64,000 nt of DNA, taken from assembly GCA_964393795.1 (NCBI GenBank), contig CAYMWA010000002.1, positions 18,290-82,289 of the forward strand. The letters are read 5' to 3'. Each line of letters begins with the position of its first letter. Position 1 is the stretch's first letter. This DNA comes from Chryseosolibacter sp964393795. Its GTDB lineage: Bacteria > Bacteroidota > Bacteroidia > Cytophagales > Cyclobacteriaceae. A program made the translations under genes and the position numbers. Below the pieces are notes generated by a model. It saw only the letters and a program-made list of their open reading frames with translations. It was not told the origin of the DNA and did not search any database. This document shows, piece by piece, positions 9,321 to 18,041 of the stretch.

Positions 9321-10310
9321 GTGTACTGCATACTGACATTTTCGCTCTTTAAAAACCTTCCGGAAGAGGAGACGATACTATTCGGAATATTTGCAGCAAT
9401 TATTGTCCTTTTCCTCGTGCTCGATCTCGGCCTGTTCCACAAACGGGCGCACAAGATCAGCACCCGATCGGCGTTGTTTCAGTCCATCTTCTGGGTCGTT
9501 ATCTCGACGCTTTTCGGCGTGTTCATCCTGTTGTACGATGAGAGTGGGACCGAAGGGGCGGTGCAGTACTTCTCCGCCTATCTGACGGAATACGCACTGT
9601 CGGTCGACAACATTTTCGTTATCCTTCTTATCCTCAAATACTTCAAGGTAGATGAGAAGTATTACCACAAGGTGCTCTTCTGGGGAATACTCGGGGCCAT
9701 TGTGTTCAGGGGTGTCTTCATATTTGTCGGGACATTCCTGATTGAGCGTTTCCACTGGATCCTCTACGTGTTTGGCGTATTTCTCGTTTATTCCGGTATC
9801 CGCATTTACTTTGAGGACGGGGACGAGAAAATCGATCCGGAAAAGAATCCGATCCTCCGGTTTTGCCGGAAATATCTGCCCATGGGAAACCAGGACGATC
9901 ACGGCAGCTTTCTCGTCCATCAGGACGGGAAGTACCTGTTTACACCGCTTTTCCTGGTGATTGTGCTGATCGAGACCACTGACTTGATCTTTGCGGTGGA
10001 CTCCATTCCGGCCGCTTTCGCGATTACGCAGAATCCGTTTCTGATTTACACTTCCAACATCTTCGCCGTGATGGGTCTGCGAGCGATGTTCTTCTTGCTT
10101 GCGGGAATTATTGACAAATTTTACCTGCTACAAAAGGGGCTGTCGGTGATCCTGTTCTTCATCGGAGCAAAAATGCTGCTCGACATTTGGGATATTGAAG
10201 TCAACGTCTACCTGTCATTTACCGTCATTATCGTTACCCTGACGCTGTCCATTGTTTTCTCGGTGCTCGTTCCGCGAAAGGAGCAGGAGCCGGAAAAAGA
10301 AGAAGTCTAG
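9321..10310 (+). CDS. TerC/Alx-family integral membrane protein
   Basis: A 329-residue polytopic membrane protein with about nine hydrophobic segments and the TerC-family signatures: acidic DLGLFHKRAH near the first helix, EYALSVDNIFVILLI, and IETTDLIFAVDSIPAAFAIT, whose acidic residues are thought to bind metal in this family. Relatives (Alx, MeeF/YkoY-type) export manganese or help load secreted metalloproteins; the tellurite name is historical. The start is uncertain: GTG at 9321 is the first candidate and keeps the N-terminal helix. The C-terminus is highly charged. It converges on the LETM1-related gene with 8 bases between stops. Confidence 0.88.
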   Translation: MYCILTFSLFKNLPEEETILFGIFAAIIVLFLVLDLGLFHKRAHKISTRSALFQSIFWVVISTLFGVFILLYDESGTEGAVQYFSAYLTEYALSVDNIFVILLILKYFKVDEKYYHKVLFWGILGAIVFRGVFIFVGTFLIERFHWILYVFGVFLVYSGIRIYFEDGDEKIDPEKNPILRFCRKYLPMGNQDDHGSFLVHQDGKYLFTPLFLVIVLIETTDLIFAVDSIPAAFAITQNPFLIYTSNIFAVMGLRAMFFLLAGIIDKFYLLQKGLSVILFFIGAKMLLDIWDIEVNVYLSFTVIIVTLTLSIVFSVLVPRKEQEPEKEEV

Positions 10311-10322
10311 GAAGAAGTCTAG
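10299..10322. repeat. 12-bp tandem duplication across two convergent stops
   Basis: The 12-mer GAAGAAGTCTAG occurs twice in a row (10299-10310 and 10311-10322). The first copy carries the TAG stop of the terC-like gene; the CTA of the second copy, read on the minus strand, is the TAG stop of the LETM1-related gene. It looks like a slippage duplication that now serves both genes. Confidence 0.7.
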
Positions 10323-11590
10323 GAAGGAATCCCTTCGCTGAACAAACTCTTGGGCAGGATGCGAAGCAACACCGGCAGCGTAAGGAATTTACGTGGCAGC
10401 GAGATGATCCCAAAAGTGGGTATCGACTTCAGAATCTCCACCAGCCCCTGCCGCATCAGTTCTTTTTCATCACTGCTGAGTTCTGTAGCACGTGATTTTC
10501 TCAGGAGCGCAATGATTTCGCCGCGCTCACCAAGTTCTTTCAAAAGCCGGCTCTTGTTCTTCTCGGCGATTCTGGCGACCCTGCTGATGAACTGTTCGCT
10601 CACCTGTCGGTAATCCTGATTGTTTTGCAGGTAGGCAAGCTGTTCCCAATTCTCCAGCACAAAACCTTCGATGGCAATGAGGCTGTTCTCCAGGTCCTCT
10701 TCGTTGAAGCTCAGGTGCAGGGCGAAGTTTCTGAGGAAGTCCATTTCGAGCTCTTCCACTTTCTTGTCTGCCCAAATGGTCAGTATGGCGATCTCCAGGA
10801 AGAACTTCTTCAGTATCCACGAATTGTCCGAAGGAAGCGTGATCTCGTGGAGCTCGATGCCGTTCTCGAAAATGCGCACGGCTTCTTTCCTTTTCTCGGA
10901 GGCGAGGTCAGCGCTGTGAAGAAAGAAGTCAAGCAGCTTCTTTTCTTCGAACTCCACTTCTTTGTTCGCATGTGACGCGGCGGCAATCACCTTGACAACC
11001 GAGAAGCGCAATTCATCCCGCTCATAGCGGAAAAAATCGGCGACGATGCGGTCGGCATTGGTGTGGATCCATTGACCGAAGATGAACACATCGAGAAACA
11101 ACAGGCTGTTGTGGAAAAAGTAAGTCCAGAAGTTGCCCTCGAAGTCGCTTGTGCGGTCAATCCGCTTATCGAGGATGCGCTCGGCCAGTTCAACCGGGGA
11201 CTTATGCTTTCCAAAAAACGTCTTTGGCGAGGTGGCAAACTCCGGGAAGATGTTATTATAGAAAGTGGCGATGCTGTCGAGTGTTTTGTCGATGGCAGCG
11301 CCGACATCGACCGGCGTACCATTCTGTTGCTCGTAAAAGAGAAGTGAACTGCTGATCAGACTTTCTGCGAGCAGTACTTTCATTTTCTCTTTGGTATTCC
11401 AGCCTTCCTGTTCAGGATGGGCGGCAACGCCGACAGACTGCCCGTACATCAGCCCGGAAGGTTGAATGATGCGGTACAGCGAGTGCTCCGGATGGGATTG
11501 CTTTCGGGCTCCCTCGGTGGTGACTTCCCGCAGTCCCTCCAAGCGGAAGTCGATATACTCCTTAAGCCAGCCTTTTTCGCTCGGATTCAT
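10319..11590 (-). CDS. LETM1-related protein with TerB-like middle domain
   Basis: A 423-residue soluble protein. The middle (about residues 195-345) has a TerB-like all-helical pattern (VKVIAAASHANKEVEFEEKKLLDFFL, then ILTIWADKKVEELEMDFLRNFA). The C-terminal 60 residues (ELSSDEKELMRQGL, then IPTFGIISLPRKFLTLPVLLRILPKSLF) resemble the LETM1 core motif of mitochondrial ion exchangers, but without the adjacent long membrane helix. Proteins of this build in Bacteroidota are annotated as LETM1-related biofilm-associated proteins; real function is not established. The gene is on the minus strand, 135 bases downstream of purE, and converges on the terC-like gene. Confidence 0.7.
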   Translation of the reverse strand: MNPSEKGWLKEYIDFRLEGLREVTTEGARKQSHPEHSLYRIIQPSGLMYGQSVGVAAHPEQEGWNTKEKMKVLLAESLISSSLLFYEQQNGTPVDVGAAIDKTLDSIATFYNNIFPEFATSPKTFFGKHKSPVELAERILDKRIDRTSDFEGNFWTYFFHNSLLFLDVFIFGQWIHTNADRIVADFFRYERDELRFSVVKVIAAASHANKEVEFEEKKLLDFFLHSADLASEKRKEAVRIFENGIELHEITLPSDNSWILKKFFLEIAILTIWADKKVEELEMDFLRNFALHLSFNEEDLENSLIAIEGFVLENWEQLAYLQNNQDYRQVSEQFISRVARIAEKNKSRLLKELGERGEIIALLRKSRATELSSDEKELMRQGLVEILKSIPTFGIISLPRKFLTLPVLLRILPKSLFSEGIPS

Positions 11591-11724
11591 TTTAAATTTT
11601 CGGATCAGAGATTGTCGCGAATAAACATTCGTGATTTTGCCCCGGTGGGCCGGGATAAACGCATCCCGTCGTAAGGGTTTTTGGAGGTATTAAATTTAGA
11701 AATTAAAAACCACACCTGAAACTC

Positions 11725-12240
11725 CTACTTCAAAGATCCCTTCCAGCCTTTGGCGTCGAGATTTTTTGCCGAGGATTCGATCTTTTCAGCCAGTGATGCT
11801 TTGAACTGGTCGAGTCGTTTACCTAATGCCTGGTCGGATGCGCCGATGATTTGGGCAGCCAAAATGCCGGCGTTCCGCGCGCCGTTCAGCGCAACGGTGG
11901 CTACTGGCACACCGGAGGGCATCTGCAAGATGGAGAGCACCGAATCCCAGCCGTCTATGGAGTTTGATGATTTTACGGGAACGCCAATGACCGGCAGTGA
12001 GGTGAGGGAAGCCACCATACCCGGCAGATGTGCAGCCCCGCCGGCGCCGGCGATAATGGTGCGCAGTCCGCGCTCGCGCGCTGAAGACGCGTACTCCACC
12101 ATGCGCAGCGGCGTGCGATGTGCCGATACCACGGTCAATTCAAATGGAACGTTCAGTTCTTCAAGCATTTCGGCCGCCTCTTTCATGACTTTCAAATCGC
12201 TTTCGCTTCCCATGATGATCCCTACCATCGGTTTTTTCAT
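11725..12240 (-). CDS. purE: 5-(carboxyamino)imidazole ribonucleotide mutase PurE
   Basis: Purine biosynthesis enzyme that moves the carboxylate of N5-CAIR to give CAIR. The 171 residues match class I PurE: GIIMGSESDLKVM near the start, VVSAHRTP with the catalytic His, IAGAGGAAHLPGM and VKSSNSIDGWDSVLSILQMPSGVPVATVALNGARNAG. The C-terminus is slightly longer than in E. coli. It lies 42 bases downstream of purK, its partner enzyme, on the same strand, so they form a purKE operon in that order. Confidence 0.97.
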   Translation of the reverse strand: MKKPMVGIIMGSESDLKVMKEAAEMLEELNVPFELTVVSAHRTPLRMVEYASSARERGLRTIIAGAGGAAHLPGMVASLTSLPVIGVPVKSSNSIDGWDSVLSILQMPSGVPVATVALNGARNAGILAAQIIGASDQALGKRLDQFKASLAEKIESSAKNLDAKGWKGSLK

Positions 12241-12282
12241 ATTCCAATTTTTGATGAACCTCTTGCACCGGCTCCGCCGGTA

Positions 12283-13419
12283 TCAGGCAACGACTTTCAG
12301 CGCTTGCCTGACGTGTTCGGCCCTGGATCTCAGGAGGGCCACATCGTTTTCGACGATCGTTACGTGCCCCATCTTCCGAAAGGGCTTCGTCATCTTTTTG
12401 CCGTATAAATGTACGTAAACCCCGGGGGTTCTCAGCACCTCTTCAAGCCCCTGATAGCGGGCCGGCCCAGAATGGCCAGGCGCGCCGAGCAGGTTGACCA
12501 TTGCACTGGCGTGAAGGGTGGCGGTATCCCCGAGAGGGAGATCGAGTATCGACCGCAAATGTTGCCCGTACTGTGAAGTAACATTGGCCTCTATGGTGTG
12601 ATGGCCGCTGTTGTGCGGGCGCGGGGCTACTTCGTTCACGAGAATCGCTCCCTCTTTTGTGACGAACATCTCAACGGCCAGAAGGCCTGTCATGCCAAGG
12701 GTCGCGATGATCTTGCGGGCAATGGCGTCGGCATCGCGGGCCACCGCTTCGGAAAGGTCAGCAGGAGCGAAGAGATACTCGACCAGGTTGTGCTCAGGAT
12801 GAAAGACCATTTCGACCGCGGGGAAGGTCTTGATTTCACCGCTGGCGTTACGAGCGACGATAACAGCAATTTCTTTTTCGAAGTCGACGAGTTTTTCGAT
12901 CAGGCCTGGAGCGTCAAACGCTTTATCCATATCCTCACGGGTGCGCATCAACTGCACACCGCGGCCGTCATAGCCCTCGCGGCCGAGCTTGTTCACGAAT
13001 GGGAGAAAGTTGTGACGCTGTTGCACATCGGCCGCATTTTCAGTGAGATAAAACTGTGCAGTAGGTATCCCGTTGTCACGATAAAAGCATTTCTGCCTGC
13101 GTTTGTCCTGAATCAGTTCGATGATGTGCGGTTCGGGAAAGACCTTTTTTCCCTGTGCGGCAAGGTCCTTCAAAGCCTGTGTGTTGACATTTTCAATTTC
13201 GATCGTCAGCACATCGCAATGAGCGCCAAAGGCCATCACCGTATCATAGTCGGTGAGTTTCCCGCACGTAAATTCGGCTATGCCCGAGCAGGGTGCCTCG
13301 GGGTCCGGGTCCAGGACGGCGAAAGGAATGTTGAGATCAATGCCGGATTGAATGAGCATCCGGCCGAGCTGTCCGCCGCCAAGAATGCCAAGTTTAAAAT
13401 CGAGTTGAAACGAAGACAC
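12283..13419 (-). CDS. purK: N5-carboxyaminoimidazole ribonucleotide synthase PurK
   Basis: ATP-grasp enzyme that makes N5-CAIR from AIR, bicarbonate and ATP. It has 378 residues, with the N-terminal LGILGGGQLGRML, the ATP-grasp lysine region (PFVNKLGREGYDGRG) and the metal/ATP motif LVNEVAPRPHNSGHHTIEANVTSQYGQH. The product is used by PurE, encoded 42 bases downstream. The HEAT-cyclophilin gene ends 32 bases upstream on the same strand, so these genes may share a transcript with it. Confidence 0.97.
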   Translation of the reverse strand: MSSFQLDFKLGILGGGQLGRMLIQSGIDLNIPFAVLDPDPEAPCSGIAEFTCGKLTDYDTVMAFGAHCDVLTIEIENVNTQALKDLAAQGKKVFPEPHIIELIQDKRRQKCFYRDNGIPTAQFYLTENAADVQQRHNFLPFVNKLGREGYDGRGVQLMRTREDMDKAFDAPGLIEKLVDFEKEIAVIVARNASGEIKTFPAVEMVFHPEHNLVEYLFAPADLSEAVARDADAIARKIIATLGMTGLLAVEMFVTKEGAILVNEVAPRPHNSGHHTIEANVTSQYGQHLRSILDLPLGDTATLHASAMVNLLGAPGHSGPARYQGLEEVLRTPGVYVHLYGKKMTKPFRKMGHVTIVENDVALLRSRAEHVRQALKVVA

Positions 13420-13451
13420 CGGGTTTGGTTTTGGTACGAATCACGGAAAAA

Positions 13452-15374
13452 TTATTGATCCGTGAAATTCTCCACGATTACATCGGTTATTTTGTCGCCT
13501 ACCTCCAGGTAGTCGATCACCGCCTGCCCCTCCACCACATCGCCAAACAGCGTATACCGTCCTTCGAGATGTGGTGTTGGTGAATGGGTAATAAACCACT
13601 GCGTCCCTTCGGTGTCCTTCCCGGCGGAAGCCATGCCGACGCTTCCCGTCACGAAGGGCAGCGGCGAGAATTCAGAGCGGATCGAATAATCTTCGCTACC
13701 CCAGCCATCGCCGCGCTTGCAACCGTCCTGTATTACAAAGTTGGGCACGACCCTGTGAATGCTGAGGCCGTCGAAATAGTGGCGCTGTGCGAGGGTAACA
13801 AAATTGGCTACTGATCCCGGGGCTGTTTCGACATGCAACTTCAACCGAATGTTTCCACGACGGGTACGGATGACAGCGTGTTGGTCTTCCGGAATTTGCT
13901 TGACCAGTGCCCAGTCGATTGGATGGTTAAATGCATTCTCCACGGGTGTCGGTTCCCTGCCTTCAATGCGTGCGAGCGCGGCCTCTATCGACTGCAGCGC
14001 TTCATTGTGCTCCGGCAGTTGAAGTTTTTTCTTTGCGGCACGCAATGCCGAAGGGTCGTTGATGCGTTGGTCGTAGCCAAGCGTCGAGTCTCCCAACGCC
14101 GAGGCTATTGTGCCCAGCACGGCAGGGTCTTCGGATTCCATCAGCAGACGCTGGTACACGTCACTGAACGGCGCATAGAGTGATTGCGGAAAACGCGGTG
14201 ACTTGTTCATGGCGACGAGGGTCGCTGCTGCTGTCGAGCGCACCACCGGTGCGGCGGCGGTTTGCAATGCATCCACAACAAAGAGATAGCTTGGCGGGTA
14301 ATCCTGGAGGCTGCCTAGCAGCGCAGCGCGGGCCCACGGATTTTGGCTTTTTTGAAACGCTTCGCGGATTTCCGCTGCGAGATCTGCGTTCTGACCCGCC
14401 TTGAGTGCCGCCCGGTAAAGGTTGCCTTTGATCCGCCAGTGGTCGACCCGGTTGGTTAATGAAGAGACTTCTATCCAATTGTCAGAAGGGACGACCTCAA
14501 CGATCACTTCGGAGGCGGCCACACCGACGTGCACATCCTTGTGTTGCAGGGCTTCGTACAGATAGTGTTTCATCTGCGCAAAGGGGAATGCGCGCAGGGC
14601 GCGGATGGCATTGATCACGACCCTGTGGTCGGGGTCATTCTTGATGATCTCCTTGAGCGCTTGCAATGAGGAGTCGGAAACTATTTTGCCCAGTGCGAGG
14701 GCGGCAGCCATCCGCACCTCCGGCGAAGGGTCAGCTGAGGCCGATCGCTGAATAGCAGTTTCGTGTTTTTCGAACTCGCGGGCGCCCCGGGCAAAGTAAT
14801 GGGCGGCGCCGAGACGTGCCCGTTCCGGTTGGCGCCGGTCGAGCAGGCGGGCGGCTACCTCATTTGCCGCAGCGTCCGTTTTGCCGCGGAGGCCCGCGCG
14901 GTATAATGACCAGGCAATACCTGATATCCTCACGGAGTCTTCAAACATGCCGGGGTCGAGCTGCCACCGTTTGGTTGTCTTGCCGTACGACTGGAGTATC
15001 TGAAACGCGACGCCCGTGTCTTTCTCTTTTACCAATGCGCCGAGAAGGAGACGTTCGCATGCGGGGTGCATCGTTTGCCCCAGGGCGAAGGCTGCTGCCT
15101 TGCGTACTTCGGGGTCGGCATCCATGAGCAGCAGCCTCCCCAGTTTTTCGACCGGCTCAGGATCTTGCAGCGAGCCAAATGCACGGGCGGCATCGCGGCG
15201 GTACCGGGCATCAGGATGGTTGAAATACGGATAGAGGCTGTCGGCCATCCGGCGGTCCTGAAAATCGGCGATTTTTAGCAGTCCGGGGTCTGAAAACTTG
15301 TTCGGAGGGGCCTCCGGTGACTGACAACAAAAGAGCAGGGCCGCCAGGGCGGGCAGGTAATTGAGTCTTACCAT
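13452..15374 (-). CDS. Lipoprotein with HEAT repeats and a C-terminal cyclophilin domain
   Basis: A 640-residue predicted lipoprotein (hydrophobic LPALAALLFC with lipobox-like LLFCC at residues 13-17). Residues about 40-460 are tandem HEAT-type helical repeats (for example DARYRRDAARAFGSL and DPEVRKAAAFALG). The last 150 residues are a cyclophilin peptidyl-prolyl isomerase: LSIHRVVPNFVIQDG with the catalytic Arg, GSVGMASAGKDTEGTQWFI and the final LFGDVVEG. Cyclophilins of this class fold or chaperone envelope proteins; the HEAT solenoid presumably grips a partner. It starts 27 bases after feoB and is followed by purK, but I see no functional tie to either. Confidence 0.88.
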   Translation of the reverse strand: MVRLNYLPALAALLFCCQSPEAPPNKFSDPGLLKIADFQDRRMADSLYPYFNHPDARYRRDAARAFGSLQDPEPVEKLGRLLLMDADPEVRKAAAFALGQTMHPACERLLLGALVKEKDTGVAFQILQSYGKTTKRWQLDPGMFEDSVRISGIAWSLYRAGLRGKTDAAANEVAARLLDRRQPERARLGAAHYFARGAREFEKHETAIQRSASADPSPEVRMAAALALGKIVSDSSLQALKEIIKNDPDHRVVINAIRALRAFPFAQMKHYLYEALQHKDVHVGVAASEVIVEVVPSDNWIEVSSLTNRVDHWRIKGNLYRAALKAGQNADLAAEIREAFQKSQNPWARAALLGSLQDYPPSYLFVVDALQTAAAPVVRSTAAATLVAMNKSPRFPQSLYAPFSDVYQRLLMESEDPAVLGTIASALGDSTLGYDQRINDPSALRAAKKKLQLPEHNEALQSIEAALARIEGREPTPVENAFNHPIDWALVKQIPEDQHAVIRTRRGNIRLKLHVETAPGSVANFVTLAQRHYFDGLSIHRVVPNFVIQDGCKRGDGWGSEDYSIRSEFSPLPFVTGSVGMASAGKDTEGTQWFITHSPTPHLEGRYTLFGDVVEGQAVIDYLEVGDKITDVIVENFTDQ

Positions 15375-15401
15375 TCAAAAGGGTATCTGTGAAACGGGTA
15401 T

Positions 15402-17522
15402 CTACGACAGGGTTTGATAGACGATCCAGGCCGAAATATAGGCCAGTCCGGTCATATAGAACAACTGAATCATCGGCCATTTCCAACCACCTGTCTCGCG
15501 ATAGACGACGGCAAGCGTGCTCATGCACTGCATCGCAAACAAATAGAAGATAAGCAGCGAAAATCCAACGGCAGGTGTGAACCGCGGGCCGCCGGTCTCG
15601 GGATTGATCTCCTGTCTCATCCGGCTCTTAATGGTGGTGTCGCTTTCATCGTCACCGCTTCCGATGCTGTAGATGGTTGCCATCGTGCCCACGAACACCT
15701 CGCGGGCGGCAAAGGAAGTGACCAACGCGATACCAATTTTCCAATCATAGCCCAATGGACGGATGGCGGGTTCCAGTGCTTTTCCAATTACGCCTGCATA
15801 CGAATTTTCAAGTTTGTACGCGGCAATCCGGTCGTCGAGATCGGCACTGCTCAGCGATTCACTGCCCGAGGCGGCCAGCACATTTTCGCGGGCGTTGGCC
15901 AACCGGTCGCCCGGTCCGTAGCTGGCAAGTACCCAGAGTATGATCGAGATGGCCATGATAATTTTGCCAGCCTCCAGAACGAAGGCCTTCGTTTTTTCGA
16001 TAATCGTGTAACCGACGTTGGACCACTTCGGCAAGCGATAGGTGGGCAATTCCATGATGAGGAAGCTACGCTCTTTTACGCGGATAATCTGCTTCATGAC
16101 CCATGCGGACCCGATGGCTGCCACAAACCCCAAGAGGTAGAGTGCCATCAGGGCAATCCCCTGGAGATTGAAGAACCCGAGTGCCTTTTGATCGGGCACA
16201 ATGAGGGCGATAAGGATGGTGAACACCGGCAGCCGCGCCGAACAGCTCATCAACGGCGTGACGAAAATGGTGATCATGCGCTCTTTCCAGTTATCAATCG
16301 TCCGGGTAGCCATGATGGCGGGGATCGCACAGGCGACACCTGACATCAGCGGGACGACACTCTTGCCGTTCAGGCCGAACCGCCGCATGAGCTTATCCAT
16401 CAGAAAGACAACCCGGGCCATATAGCCGCTCTCTTCCAGTACCGATATGAAAGCAAACAGAATGGCAATCTGCGGCACGAAGATGACAATACCTCCGATA
16501 CCCGGAATGATGCCGTCAGCCAGGAGGCTTGTTAGCGGGCCATCAGGAAGAAGCGTGTGCAGATACGATGACAAATCCGAGAACAGCATGTCGATCATGT
16601 CCATCGGCACGGTCGCCCATGCGAAGATCGCCTGGAACATCAGGAACAAAATTCCGAAAAAGATCAGGTAGCCCCAGACTTTGTGCGTGAGGGCCTTGTC
16701 AAGTCGGCGCGAATAGTTTTTCCAGGAAAGATCACTTTGGGAAAGTGTAACTTCGTTGAGGAGATCCTGAATGAACGTATAGCGCTGGATCGTTTCAGCG
16801 CCCTGAAATTTACCCGGCGTGAACTGGTACTCCGCGCGAATCTCATCAACGGTTTCCCGGTCTTTTTTTGGAAGGAATTTCAGCGACTCCGGTTGCTCGA
16901 GAAATTGGTAGGCCTCGTAGTCGTTGTCGACGCCGAGCGTTTGGCGAACGGCCTTCACCGGCGCCTTTGCCTCTTCCCAAATCTTGAACACGGGACGGGG
17001 AGGCAGGGCCATCGGCGCGACAATCGCTTTCTTGAGTTCTTCTATTCCCACACCCATTCGCGCGTTGATGGGAATGACGGGTATGCGAAGTTTTTTTGAC
17101 AGCGTCTGAATATCGTAGGCGATGCCGGCGCGCGCGACAAGGTCCATCATGTTGAGGGCCAGGATCACCGGAAGCCCGATGTCCATGATTTGCGTCAGCA
17201 GAAGCAAGCCGCGCTTGAGGTTGGTGGCATCTGCCATCACCACAACCTTGTCCGGTGTGGCGGGACCATGGTGGTCAAGTAAGATTTCCGATACGATGCG
17301 CTCGTCAAGGCTGCGCGGGTAGATACTGTAAACGCCGGGCAAGTCGATCACTTCCAGGGTGGAGCCGTCCGGAAGGGTTGTGAATCCCACCCGCTTTTCT
17401 ACTGTAACACCGGGAAAGTTGCCGATTTTCTGCTTGAGCCCGGTGAGTTGATTAAAAAGGGATGATTTGCCGGAGTTGGGATTACCTACCAACGCAACTT
17501 TCTGCCGCCTCGAGATTGCCAT
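15402..17522 (-). CDS. feoB: Ferrous iron transport protein FeoB
   Basis: Inner-membrane Fe(II) uptake protein with an N-terminal G domain. In 706 residues it shows G1 GNPNSGKSS (13-21), G3 DLPG (60-63), G4 NMMD (124-127), a helical GDI-like region, and about nine to eleven membrane segments with the two Gate regions, including PLMSGVACAIPAIMATR and PLMSCSARLPVF, whose Cys residues are thought to line the path. The ATG shares one base with the feoA stop (TAATG), a typical coupled feoAB arrangement. No feoC is present. A candidate promoter and operator lie before feoA. Confidence 0.97.
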   Translation of the reverse strand: MAISRRQKVALVGNPNSGKSSLFNQLTGLKQKIGNFPGVTVEKRVGFTTLPDGSTLEVIDLPGVYSIYPRSLDERIVSEILLDHHGPATPDKVVVMADATNLKRGLLLLTQIMDIGLPVILALNMMDLVARAGIAYDIQTLSKKLRIPVIPINARMGVGIEELKKAIVAPMALPPRPVFKIWEEAKAPVKAVRQTLGVDNDYEAYQFLEQPESLKFLPKKDRETVDEIRAEYQFTPGKFQGAETIQRYTFIQDLLNEVTLSQSDLSWKNYSRRLDKALTHKVWGYLIFFGILFLMFQAIFAWATVPMDMIDMLFSDLSSYLHTLLPDGPLTSLLADGIIPGIGGIVIFVPQIAILFAFISVLEESGYMARVVFLMDKLMRRFGLNGKSVVPLMSGVACAIPAIMATRTIDNWKERMITIFVTPLMSCSARLPVFTILIALIVPDQKALGFFNLQGIALMALYLLGFVAAIGSAWVMKQIIRVKERSFLIMELPTYRLPKWSNVGYTIIEKTKAFVLEAGKIIMAISIILWVLASYGPGDRLANARENVLAASGSESLSSADLDDRIAAYKLENSYAGVIGKALEPAIRPLGYDWKIGIALVTSFAAREVFVGTMATIYSIGSGDDESDTTIKSRMRQEINPETGGPRFTPAVGFSLLIFYLFAMQCMSTLAVVYRETGGWKWPMIQLFYMTGLAYISAWIVYQTLS

Positions 17523-17755
17523 TAACTAACGATTGAAATGGTCGCGGCCTCTTCAATTCTCAGGGAGAGCTCGTAACCGGAAACACTGATACACACCGGA
17601 TCTCCAAAAGGAGCTGTGAAATTAAATCGCACCGGAATCCCCGGAAGACACCCCATCTCCATGAGTTTAACTGACAGGTATTCGTCCGTAAAGCCTGAAA
17701 TAATGGCGACATCGCCGGGTTGCATTTCAGATACTTTTGTTGGATGTGGGGTCAT
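17522..17755 (-). CDS. feoA: Ferrous iron transport protein FeoA
   Basis: A 77-residue SH3-like cytoplasmic partner of FeoB. Visible family features are the PGDVAIISGF start, LMEMGCLPGIPVRF and the C-terminal GDPVCISVSGYELSLRIEEA. It is the first gene of the feoAB operon, with its stop overlapping the feoB start by one base. Upstream are a TTG-N20-TATCTTTG promoter and a 17-bp dyad placed near the predicted transcription start, consistent with iron-dependent repression. Confidence 0.95.
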   Translation of the reverse strand: MTPHPTKVSEMQPGDVAIISGFTDEYLSVKLMEMGCLPGIPVRFNFTAPFGDPVCISVSGYELSLRIEEAATISIVS

Positions 17756-17761
17756 GTCTTA

Positions 17762-17778
17762 TTTAGATTAAATTTAAA
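17762..17778 (-). promoter_or_regulatory. Candidate iron operator of feoAB
   Basis: TTTAGATTAAATTTAAA is a near-perfect 17-bp dyad (14 of 17 positions agree with the reverse complement; the odd centre base is one of the three that cannot). It lies between the predicted -7 element and the feoA ATG, over the expected transcription start. That position suits a repressor of the Fur or DtxR type. The assignment to iron control is inferred from the downstream genes. Confidence 0.5.
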
Positions 17779-17783
17779 CAAGG

Positions 17784-17814
17784 CAAAGATATGGGCGATT
17801 CCTGTCCTGTGCAA
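17784..17814 (-). promoter_or_regulatory. Promoter of feoAB
   Basis: On the minus strand TTG (complement of 17812-17814), 20 bases, then TATCTTTG (complement of 17784-17791) match the Bacteroidota consensus. The feoA ATG is 29 bases downstream of the -7 box. Confidence 0.6.
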
Positions 17815-17861
17815 TGATTTGGCTCAGTATTGTGTTGACCTGAAAGGAAACTACTTGTCCG

Positions 17862-18032
17862 ATGCGCACGAAAAAAGAAAACAAACCGAAACCCCCGAAA
17901 GAGGCACCGAATCCACCGGCGCGCCCCGCAAATGAACCGGCCGGCGCAGCGGTCGAACAGCGCGAAGATGACCGGGACGACTACGGCGGGTTTCCCGACC
18001 GTGACCTCAAGAAAAATCTCGGATGCGGCTAG
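17862..18032 (+). CDS. 56-residue acidic-tailed micro-protein
   Basis: A short gene between feoA and murF-alr, read on the plus strand. It encodes 56 residues: a Lys/Pro/Ala-rich first half (MRTKKENKPKPPKEAPNPP) and a distinctive tail, DDRDDYGGFPDRDLKKNLGCG. The composition is that of a disordered peptide with a conserved-looking C-terminus. I believe similar small proteins with a GGxPxRxLKKNLGC-like end occur in Bacteroidota, but this is from memory. The upstream AAAGGAAA about 12 bases before the ATG could be a ribosome-binding site. Function unknown. It ends 10 bases before the stop of the convergent murF-alr gene. Confidence 0.6.
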   Translation: MRTKKENKPKPPKEAPNPPARPANEPAGAAVEQREDDRDDYGGFPDRDLKKNLGCG

Positions 18033-18041
18033 CACGGCGAC

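Noticed and set aside
12598..13458. 286-codon plus-strand frame opposite purK
   Set aside because: purK is unambiguous and fills the region; the opposite frame has no signature and no start context.
15414..16343. 309-codon plus-strand frame opposite feoB
   Set aside because: Composition is that of a shadow frame (many His, Asp, Gly runs), with no recognisable motif; feoB is certain.
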